This document shows positions 54,810-64,000 of a stretch of DNA of 64,000 bases, in pieces (positions within the stretch are counted from its first letter, which is position 1; every line of letters starts with the position of its first letter). Source of the stretch: Hanleya hanleyi. Taxonomy: Eukaryota > Mollusca > Polyplacophora > Lepidopleurida > Hanleyidae. Under the pieces are notes generated by a model. That model ran no database searches and was not told the origin of the DNA. It saw only the letters and a program-made list of their open reading frames with translations. Both the position numbers and the translations under genes were made by a program. The DNA is taken from positions 1 to 64,000 of the forward strand of contig JAVTVY010017204.1 in NCBI GenBank assembly GCA_036873755.1, in the 5' to 3' direction.

Positions 54810-57800
54810 AAGTGCTAATTCCTTTCTCTGTTTTTCTGTTTTGGCCTGTAATTCGGATATTTCACAATACTGCTGGAGTAAGCATCCATCGTCAGCCTGT
54901 ATCGAACAACACGCTTAGAACTGGAGGTTTTTGGAGATCAATTACAGCTATTAGCCAATGTCAGCGTCAAATTACACCATTCGTCAGTAGTGACCAAGTG
55001 ATGTCTCGGATACTACGGCAGTGCTGGGGACTATATTCAGCAAATTCCAATCACCCCTTGTTGATAGTTCTCGGAATGGTCTTCGTCTGATACCATTTCC
55101 GCCGTGACGATCATTACAGTAATTGACATCGGGAGAAACGGATGCATTGAATTTTGCTAAAAAATAAGATCTTCGGTCGTTCCGCTCCTACTCCGATATG
55201 TGTAAATGACCGGCTACTGCTATTGACGATTGTTACCGCTGTGGCCGTGTCGAACAGTGCCAAAGAGGGTTGATTTATCGTTCGTGTCCACGAACGGTAA
55301 AGTGGACGAATACGGCATAATACATTGAAAACTAGGACGGATAATCAATCACATTCAAAGCGTGATTAAGATACAATATTCGCTAGAAAATATGAATTCT
55401 TGACAGTGATTTGGCGATCATGTGGGAACATTGTAAACTCTTGACCATTTCTCTCCGCCAAGAAACTAATCTTTGTGGCTGATAGGCATGGTGTCTCATG
55501 AATAAGGTCTTTCAGTTATATATGCAGCAATTCATGGACGATGCCTTGCTTCTGAATGCCAGATCTGCTGGCTGTATTATCATTGTTAGCTACAATAGAG
55601 CTAGTTATACCGCATAAAAGCTAGAAATAACCATAAGTTATAATAGTTGTGTTGAAATACGTACCATTATATCTTGGATATAGGCTCCAGTTCCATCTTC
55701 GCTTAACCAAGTCTAACACTAAATGGCGGAACGTTAGTGTAGTATTTATATTGAAAATGTGAAGATGCTTCAGTTCAGGCATTCGATAAACAGTTGTACG
55801 TCGTCCTTGACGGAAATGGTGATTTTTTATTCGGAGTCCAGAAGCAGAAAGGACCCACATCCTTGTATCGTAAGAGAGTCTGCTAGAGAACACAAGCTGG
55901 TTTCTTTAGAAAAGAAAAGTGGTCAACAGAATCCGATCATGTCTACGAGGCAAGAATTCCTTTAACTTCATCCCAATATATTGTTTTCGAGAGTTGAAAT
56001 ACAGAGCGGACTGTGGAGGTTGAAGTGCTCACTTTGCAGATCGCCAAATGTACTGCTATACATATACAATGATGGGTTGTAATTGGGCATATATAGACAC
56101 ATATAGCAAATTTTTGTCCTGAATATCTTACACACACGATCATATTTTGCAGCCAATTGATGATATTGGTCGACAAATTGAAACGCTTACGATGAATATT
56201 TCTCAGAGCAATTTTATTGATACCTTTGCCGGTTGGTTGTACTTAGATCGTAGATAACCGATTTTGGAGCACTTGGAATATCTTGGTTTTCCAATCGATC
56301 TATCCTACTTCGATCTGTATACCTGAGTGATTATAGAGTAGGTTAATATTCGGGGTGTCAGTCAGTAAACCGGAAACACCAATGCAGTCTAGGAAAGGGC
56401 TTCCCTGTATCCACAATGGGTAAAACACTAGCTTTATTCTGGTAGCATGCTTCTCAATCCTTTCATATCAAAAACGGTCAACGGATACACGTCTTAGGTT
56501 GTATCATCCGGTTTGGCAGATGTGTAAACACAAACCATAAATATCACCCAATTATACCATGATGCATATAGATAGAAAACGTATTGTTTCATTGCATTAC
56601 CGGTGTGTCAATTTAACAATGAGGCGTAATTGTTGGGGTCAGTTATGGTTGGTACTAAGCAACCAGAGTAATGCTGTCACGCAAAGTAGTAATAATGCTT
56701 GCTAATGAGATTTAAACAGACGAATCGTAGGTGGGAACCTTGTACCACAATCTATCTGACCTGTGAACTGCCTCACTTGGTGAATAGTAACGGCCTCGTC
56801 ATAATTTTTCTATCGCGGACTAGTTGTAAGCCCGTCCTTCAGAATATGAAAACCCGATTCCGTTCATTTGATTATGACGTAACATGAATTAAAGGCGATT
56901 TGACTGATTGAAAGGACTATAATACTACTATACTTATACTATATTATACGTAATGAGACCTCAAGAAACTAGTTTTGGTCTGTTCAATCGATGAATGTTA
57001 ACAACTGCATATATGGAACAGCTCTTCTAATTATTGACTAGGCAAATCTTTCTGAACGACTGCTGTCTACTCAATATCCGACCATATATATTATGACTAA
57101 TAGGTGACCGACTGATATGGTCATATGATAAAAAATTCATGGCTACACATCAGCTGCTTGATATATCAATGACAGATGTCACTAATGTTGCAACATTGTG
57201 ATGGAGGTTCGCATCCTTGAATAAGGTCACCAATTTGTGGAATTACCGGGAAGCATAATTATGCAACTCTTCGATCTAACTCTCCTTTCTTATCCATGCT
57301 AGTCATGATCAGTTTTGGTCTGTACATCGAAAATTTGGGAGGTTTACGTTAATGGGTTAATGCTCGAGTAAAATTTGCTCACCGGCGGTTAGGAACACAA
57401 CTTTTGGGATCATATATGTATTTCGAGATCAATTACAGCTTCCACCCAACGGTAGCGCTGAATGGCCCTAGTGGTCAGTAGGCCTACTGGCCAAGTTAAG
57501 TCTCAGATAATCTTGCAGTATGGGGGGTCTATATTCAGCCAATTCAGTTGTTGATTTTTCCTGCCTTGGTATTATACTGATCCGACTTCTGTTGATACGA
57601 TCAATAAAACAGCGGACGTCGGGAGAAAGGGAAGCACATACATCAGAATAGTCCTCAGTCATCTCTCTCCTACCCGAGCTAATCCCTGTATTTGTGGTTA
57701 CCGGCTACTGCTATTGGGGAGTGTTCCCACCGTCTCTACAATGACGGTGTCGAACGGGGCCACAGGGCCAACATCACTACATGAAGCACTGAGGTGATCG

Positions 57801-58340
57801 ATGTCCACTCGCGGTTAAGCGAATGTGGTGGTATACAAAGTACAGTGAAAACTACTATTTTCATCGATCGCTGCAGGCTTAAACCACAGGCAAAGCCAGC
57901 TGTTCAATCTCGATCCTCTTTGTGAAATCATGAAGTATAATTGGGTTATGTCAGAATGTTCGATATAGGCGTCATATTTGATATTTAGTTAGCAATCGTA
58001 TGTCGTCCACGAAGACATAAACTAATCTTTTCATTGTTGTGAAATGTCTGCTAGACTGCTTGAGTGAACAAACTGATTTCTCGAAAGCGGGAAGTTTTCA
58101 GTGATGAAATCCATACGAGGTATCTCTATAAAACATTTTTGTGAGTCGTTTTTGAAAGTTAAAATCCAACGGTAGTTTGCTTGAACACTGTGATTTTCAT
58201 TATGCTGACGTATTGTCTATTAACAGAACATGTTGCAAAAGGAGGCGTCGAAGATCTTGTAAACGATCATATTTTACTATCAAGGAATGATGTTTGTCAA
58301 CAAATTTGAGAAGACTTAAGACGTTTTCGAGCTCAAACGT
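54810..58340. repeat. Diverged direct duplication, units of about 1.1-1.4 kb offset by about 2.45 kb
   Basis: GACCGGCTACTGCTATTG (55,207) recurs as TTACCGGCTACTGCTATTGG (57,699); ATATTCAGC(A/C)AATTC (55,033; 57,530), CGTGTCGAACAGTGCC / GGTGTCGAACGGGGCC and CGATCATATTTT (56,139; 58,263) keep the same order. No ORF of note; 52.1-58.3 kb otherwise unrecognised. Confidence 0.5.
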
Positions 58341-58371
58341 TTGTTTCAAAAGTTTTCCTTGTGTTGCCCTC

Positions 58372-58657
58372 AAACAGCCATTCTGTAGAATGTGGGGCTC
58401 CTGGGGATTGACCTGGGGTGTCGTTGTGCACACTCCAGATCATGGAAAAAATAGGCCTCAGCCCCTCAGAGAGCTTGTCGTAAGAGGCGACTAAGTGGGG
58501 CACCCGTGGGGTTCCCGGGTGTGAAAAGGAATAGGACCCCACCCGTGAGATCCTGGGTGTTAAAAGGAATAGGACCCTACCCGTGTGGTTTTCGGGTTTG
58601 AAAAGGAATAGGAACTAAACGTCGTGATATGACTGAAATAGTGTTGAAAGCGACGTT
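58372..58657 (+). mobile_element. SINE-like repeat with three internal 43-bp units
   Basis: GTCGTAAGAGGCGACTAAGT, then three GGAATAGGACCC(C/T)ACCCGTG units, then ATATGACTGAAATAGTGTTG...GCGACGTTA, a mollusc-type SINE 3' domain. It abuts the presumed end of the right-hand Polinton. Confidence 0.6.
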
Positions 58658-58892
58658 AGTAGTAGTATAAGTGGATTACAGGTCTTATTTTGACGAGTGC
58701 GCAGGTGTTTCTGCGCAGATTTGTGGCGGAAGTGTGGCGGGTCGGGGGATTCCCCAGTGGGGGTTTCCCAATGACGATCACGTGATCAAGGCATGTCTAG
58801 ACTTGTTCTGGGTTGTACAGTTCTGCCATACGGAGGATGGGTACTAGTATTTCGCTGACGTCCTAGTAATAAACATAATCTATAGGTGTTGT

Positions 58893-59082
58893 GGCGGCTG
58901 TGGGGTGGTGGGTGGTGGTGGGTTTAAGATGGCGGCTGTGGGGTGGTGGGTGGTGGTGGGTTTAAGATGGCGGCTGTGGGGTGGTGGGTGGTGGTGGGTT
59001 TAAGATGGCGGCTGTGGGGTGGTGGGTGGTGGTGGGTTTAAGATGGCGGCTGTGGGGTGGTGGGTGGTGGTGGGTTTAAGAT
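58893..59082. repeat. Five tandem 38-bp units
   Basis: GGCGGCTGTGGGGTGGTGGG plus TGGTGGTGGGTTTAAGAT, five nearly identical copies ending 20 bp before the PolB TATA box. G-rich on the plus strand. Confidence 0.9.
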
Positions 59083-59101
59083 GGCGGATTGTAGAAAAAC
59101 G

Positions 59102-59262
59102 TATAAAAGCAGGCGATTTTTAGGGGTGGGGTGTATTCATTGCACTACCCTGCGGAGCACTCTGACTGACCTGACCTGACCAGCCTACCTGCCTGCCTGC
59201 CCGCCTGCTTCACCTCTAGCCAGCCAGCCAGCCAGCCTGCTTGCCTGCTTGCCTGCTTGTAT
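59102..59262 (+). promoter_or_regulatory. PolB core promoter and repeat-rich leader (right copy)
   Basis: TATAAAAG at 59,102-59,109, initiator-like TTCATTGCA at 59,136-59,144, then CCTGCCTG and CCAGCCAG/CTTGCCTG repeats, parallel to 2943-3068. Confidence 0.65.
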
Positions 59263-60148
59263 GAGCTGTGGAGAACCTTTTACTTTTTTTCATTTTACCA
59301 GTGCAAATTCACCAGACTATTACACCGTAGCAGTTACTCACCAGCCTGAGCCCACAGTCATCCCAGCAAGTGAAGCTTCAAAAGTACCGTGTTCGCCTCA
59401 TTGATGAGATGCAGCTGACCAGTATCACTCAGTAACACCAATCAACACCTTACACGTATGTAATATAAATTATTTTTTAATAATATCTATGCTAGGAAAT
59501 TACCTCCCCCCCCTTCTCGAAATTTTTCAGCTTAGGTCTTCAGGAGAACAGTGAAAAAAGACATCACAGTTATTTCCCTATATTATGGAAACTTGTAGCG
59601 GCCAAGTTTAGTATCTATAGGTAGGCATTTATATATTGGCAGAATTTTCTCGTGTAACTGAACCATCCTTCACATGGATCAGCTGTTTTTATGTCAACAA
59701 AACAGCTCTATTTTTAGTTTCATTCGCGCGATTGAATGGACGTCCACTGCGGGGTTTGGACCATTTATCAATGCAAATTTCACGTATTTTCTCAAGCAGC
59801 TCATGACATATAAAGCTCCAATAATTCTCCACATATGCAGTCAGTCCTCCAGGATATTTTTCCAGCAACTTGACAAGGAGCACGGAATGGGACACCGTAC
59901 ATTTGTTCTACGTTACACATTCCCGCTACATCATGAAATATCCGTACACCATCACTATATATGCCTACGATCTTACTATTTATAGAGTTTGTTGCTCAAA
60001 ATCACTCATTGACTTTAACAACAAGAATTACACCATGCCTCGCGCATGGCTCAGCTGAGATTACAGCGTAGTACTGCCAGCAACAACAACGAACTGGCAG
60101 ACGACATGATCCAACAATTGACTAAACAGAAAAGATCTCTCCTACCTA

Positions 60149-62042
60149 CGGAGCCGTAAAAGGGACATGAAAAAAAAAAAAATTCAGCCACTATTTTTTT
60201 TTTTTTTTTTTTTTTAAGTCGCCGCAAAAGGGACATGGAAAAAAAAATTCAGCCCCTATTTTTATTTTTTTTTTATTTTATTATGTCGTTATAACGACTT
60301 AATTGACCAATGAAATTGCAGCATTAAGTCGTTAGAACGACTTATCAAGTCGTTATAACGACTTAATTGACCAATGCAATTGCAGCATTAAGTCGTTATA
60401 ACGACTTAATTGACCAATGAAATTGGAGTATTAAGTCGTTAGAACGAGTTATTAAGTCGTTATAACGACTTAATCCACCAATGAAATTCCGTCTTACTTC
60501 TGCCGCTTTTATTTTGTTAACTGACAACTGGCCTCAAAACAGCGTTTAGATATGCAGTATGAAGCCTGATAATGCCATTGAAGTAATAAACTTTGGATAA
60601 ATTGGAGAGATATGTAGGCTATAGAGGTGGGAAAAGTTGACAGCGTCTGCCGACTAAAAGGCAACCCTATGACTCTATGCCCAAACCTGCCAATTCACAT
60701 GACTTCTCTGTGTTGGTCCGATAATATCGCCAAAATTGTTTTGCTCGCCATCCACCATTACAGATAATTGAGGAGCTTGTAGCGTTGGCTCGAGCGGTAT
60801 GGCGGCTCACTTCAAAGAATTAAAAATGGGTCAGACATGCTGATAATTGTATAGGTATAGCTGTAGTCCACTCCTAAACAGCCAAGCGAAAAAATGTGAA
60901 ATGCAGACGGATTTTACTAACACCTATTCAGGCACGGCGGAGAGGCTAAACACTGGATTATAGTTTTGATAATTTTCGCAGAGAATAACACATGTGATAC
61001 AAATGCCGTAATCCTACTATCATAATGCACCACAACACAGCGTTTGCATGCGTAAATTCGACACTTTCTGGGAGAGCCGTTCATAGATTGAACAAGACTG
61101 AACTTATGGAGTTTTACATCCAGTTATGAAAAATGGAGAGACCCATGCAATCAAAAACATGAGAGTGGGAACTGAGCTCCAGATCGAGCAACGGTTTAAT
61201 GTTCATTCAAAACAAACAGAAAATATACCGTCAAAATGCACCAAAAACAAAATAAATCGAACATAATGTATGTAGATTAACTTTCACTTTTGTTTCGCAT
61301 AAGCACGCATCGATATTGAAAAGTATCAGACCTTATGCCCCCATTTGACATTCTGGTAAAACACATACAAATCAGGACTAACACTTCACACGTGGAGCGC
61401 TCGTAGCCATAATGCTTTCATATTCAACATCGAAATATAGTACGCTCACAAACCACATAAATAGATGTCTGTTTAATATATCAATAGATACTCTGATTAC
61501 ATAATCCACATTCGTTTATTATAGATATAATTTCAAGATATTATTTCTACGTGAAATTCCAGGGTTCGCTGATCTCTCTCTCATTTTTTTTACAGGTCTA
61601 ATTGGGGGGGGGGACCCCTGACCCCACCCCCCGTAGATCTGCCCTTGATAGTGCCTATCTAAACGCTGTTTCACCGGGGAGTTGACAGTTAACAAAATAA
61701 AAGCTGCAGAAGTAAGACGGAATTTCATTGGTGGATTAAGTCGATATAACGACTTAATAACTCGTTCTAACGACTTAATACTCCAATTTCATTGGTCAAT
61801 TAAGTCGTTATAACGACTTAATGCTGCAATTTCATTGGTCAACTTAATAAGTCGTTCTAACGGCTTAATGCTGCAATTTCATTGGTCAATTAAGTCGTTA
61901 TAATGACATAATAAAAAAAAAAAAAAAAATAGCCCCTATTTTTTTTTTTTTTTTTATTAAGTCGTTATAACGACTTAATAAGAAGAAAAAAAAATGTTCA
62001 GGGGTTGAAAAAAATAATTTCCATGTCCCTTTTACGGCTCCG
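60149..62042. mobile_element. 1.9-kb TIR element with 6-bp target duplication
   Basis: Ends CGGAGCCGTAAAAGGGACAT and its inverse; perfect duplication TACCTA at 60,143-60,148 and 62,043-62,048. The TIRs are about 400 bp and built of tandem units with the perfect palindrome AAGTCGTTATAACGACTT, separated by AATTGACCAATGAAATTGCA (left 60,284-60,475; right about 61,735-61,980), plus long A/T tracts. The interior, about 1.1 kb, has no ORF with recognised function and contains repeat copy D (60,600-60,690). Non-autonomous; the 6-bp duplication resembles Polinton or Kolobok-type ends, class uncertain. Confidence 0.85.
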
Positions 62043-62940
62043 TACCTACCCGTACGTTTCAGTTTATCTCAAAGTGTTCACAATACATTCTAGAATAATA
62101 TGATGCACGAATTTAAGAGTTTTGTGTGACAAAATGGCGCATAGTATGGCAATTGGTACAATTCCCCGGATAATCGCACATTTCCAATCATAGCGCCATC
62201 TGAACCTTATTACGCAAGGGAGACAACTCGGTCTAGGCCAATCCTCTCATTCGCGCATTTCCATAAATTTTGCCTTAAGTAGGGGTGGTCATTTTTTGTG
62301 GGTTTTACTATGGGCTGTGAGATTGTAGAATACGCTGGGGAAAAGCTATGAAATTTGTTTTTAAGTACCGGGTAGGTCTGTATATAACCCCATAGGTCTA
62401 CTGGCTCAGTGCATAGGTGCATATTGGGTGGACATGTTGAGGTCTAGGTGAGCCCCTAGTGAACCCATGATGTCGGTTGAGGTCTTATTTTGAAGCTCTC
62501 GTGGAGTAGCATCCCACTGGACTAATGGTCCGTCCGTGTTCAATGGTCTGCGCATGCGCAGTCTGGCCGTAGTAGAGAAAGCAGGCATTTTGGGTGTTAT
62601 GTGGGTGTATGTTTGGGATAGACAGGGACCGCTATGGGTTCGAATGGGGCGTGGAAGGTGTCATGTTGTAGCTCTCGGGGAAAATAAATAAATAAATAAA
62701 TAAAAAATTAAAAAAATCAAAAAAAATCGGCGAGTAGTAGACAAAGGGAAAACTGGGAAGTACTGACCATGCCCCAGAATACTTCAAGGTGATATGCATA
62801 GGCCTATGTAAGATGTAATCTACTTCACATTTTAGTAGTATAAAAAGCGCAAGTCCTATTGACCTTGCCCCTCCAAAGAAAAATCGTGACCGATTCATTG
62901 TCAAAATCGGCTCTATTTTACAGGAGTATATACGATCAGG

Positions 62941-64000
62941 ATGAGGCGACGTGACCGATCGAGATCTCCCTTGGCGCGTGAGAATGTGAGAGGCGAACAC
63001 GACTTTCCTGAGGATCCAGCTGTGCCTCCCGCTGACGCCTTGCCCGAAAACCACCCTGTGAGTGACATCTATCGGCGCCATTGGAGCACCATCCGACGAT
63101 GTTTCCACCGTCATCGCCCTATTCAAGATTTGTATAATTTCCGGCTACAGGACCTCACGTATCTTCCTAACTATGCCGAGAACATTTTCAGAGACCAAGT
63201 GACAGCATTCAAAGTGAATATGACATTCGGCTATATTCTACGGCACAAAGAGACGGATCAGGTACGGTATTTTTACCCGAGCAATAATACCTATGTGTTT
63301 GACAAGCCATTCACCATCATCAATCGTGCGTCACTGGAGCCCCTCATCGACCAACTGACTACGTTGGACCCATTGGAATGGGCCCGGTTGCAACGCCCCA
63401 ATACCAAAGTGGACTGTGGAAATGGTCACCAACGTGACATTTTTCGTGACCAAAATGAGAGATCATCCGATCGGTGCTCCTGTACTACTACCCGCTTGGC
63501 TACTCAATCGAAAAGGACTGTATGCATTAACCGGAGGCGCAAATGGCCCCTACAAAGACCAGAAATGTCTGTTCCGGTGTTTGGCCATTCATTTGGACGA
63601 ATGTCATCCCAAGAATTGTGATAGTAGGGCCAATATCTATTGGAGACATTATTTAGAGGAACAAGGCCTAGATCCGCGGCAGTTCCGGGGAGTCCCATTC
63701 AAGAATTTGGATGTCGTGGAGTCCCTGTTCAACGTCAATATCTTTGTGTACCGTTTACTACGGGAAGAGAAGGAGGATGAGGAGGGGGGTCATGACACAT
63801 TTGTGGCTGAATTGGTGCATCGGTCTTCAGAACGGTATGCTTCCACCATGAAAGTCAACATCTTTGATGACGGCGGGGTGAATCATTTTTCCCTGATCTA
63901 TGATATGAGTCTGTACGCGCAATCCTACAGTTGTGCCCAATGCCATCGGGTGTTTAAAGAATCATTCACATTACATCGACACGAGAAGATTTGTGATCAC
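62941..64000 (+). pseudogene. PolB: Polinton DNA polymerase B (N-terminal part; cut by window edge)
   Basis: Close homolog of the gene at 1-2910. The frame from the ATG at 62,941 runs to a single extra G near 63,409, then continues one frame over to the window end. It includes the CAQCHRVFKES..LHRHEKIC finger near 63,936-63,998. An acceptor-like TCTATTTTACAG (62,913-62,924) lies 16 bp before the ATG, while the matching promoter is 3.8 kb upstream beyond the TIR element; a spliced leader is possible but unproven. The exonuclease and polymerase motifs lie outside the window. Confidence 0.82.

Larger units (their letters stand above)
58661..64000 (+). mobile_element. PolB end of a further Polinton, running off the right edge
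   Basis: Presumed terminus AGTAGTATAAGTGGATTACA at 58,661 (AGTAG start as in the other two). Then TIR-like sequence (CACGTGATCAAGGCATGT..GACTTGTTCTGGG resembles the 15.6-kb element's TIR words), a 38-bp tandem array, the PolB promoter, and PolB at 62,941. 59,280-60,142 and 62,049-62,920 hold no recognised gene. The far end is outside the window, so no target duplication could be checked. Confidence 0.65.

Noticed and set aside
62632..63126. 164-codon minus-strand ORF opposite the PolB start
   Set aside because: Antisense shadow extended through AT-rich DNA; no family pattern.

Overview
The window is animal (metazoan) DNA made almost entirely of nested and decayed mobile elements. I see no intact host gene, no rRNA or tRNA gene, no CRISPR array and no bacterial-style operon. 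SINE remnants with a mollusc-type 3' domain (an ATATgagCGAAATA...TTAAAC core, at about 7.2, 41.9, 51.5 and 58.6 kb), DIRS, Penelope-like and Polinton elements together suggest a marine invertebrate, most likely a mollusc. That assignment is inference.

The backbone consists of four Polinton/Maverick (virus-like) elements. (1) 1-3.07 kb: the DNA polymerase B (PolB) end of a Polinton on the minus strand, running off the left edge. (2) 18,826-34,439: a 15.6-kb Polinton with 1.8-1.9-kb terminal inverted repeats and a perfect 6-bp target duplication (TACATA). It encodes adenain-like protease, major and minor capsid proteins, basic core-like proteins, packaging ATPase, integrase with chromodomain, a membrane protein, a tandem paralog pair and a tail-anchored protein, but no PolB. 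(3) 36,982-47,549: a more decayed 10.6-kb Polinton with target duplication GTTAGC, carrying PolB, integrase, protease, minor-capsid and membrane-protein remnants. (4) about 58.66 kb to the right edge: the PolB end of a second member of family (1), on the plus strand.

Other layers. From 3.3 to 16.1 kb, fragments of non-LTR retrotransposon reverse transcriptase are split by TIR elements at 3,665-5,840 and 6,205-9,884 (the latter holding a DIRS-like relic and a SINE) and followed by a large foldback repeat block (12.1-17.5 kb). Penelope-like (PLE) reverse-transcriptase copies lie at 17.6-18.1, 21.35-23.46 and 49.76-51.48 kb. Short PLE 3' tails sit elsewhere, including inside two more genes of Polinton 2. 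A 1.9-kb TIR element (60,149-62,042, target duplication TACCTA) sits between the promoter and the PolB reading frame of Polinton 4.

In Polinton 2 the genes lie head to tail on the minus strand with tight junctions (TAATG and TAACATG stop-start arrangements). They form a virion/packaging module (minor capsid, major capsid, protease, core proteins, ATPase) and an integration module. Most are broken by stops, frameshifts or PLE insertions. The ATPase, the first paralog, the tail-anchored gene and the short membrane gene of Polinton 3 still read open. The long stretches at 34.4-37.0, 43.4-45.4, 47.6-49.7 and 52.1-58.3 kb hold only diverged repeats or nothing I recognise.
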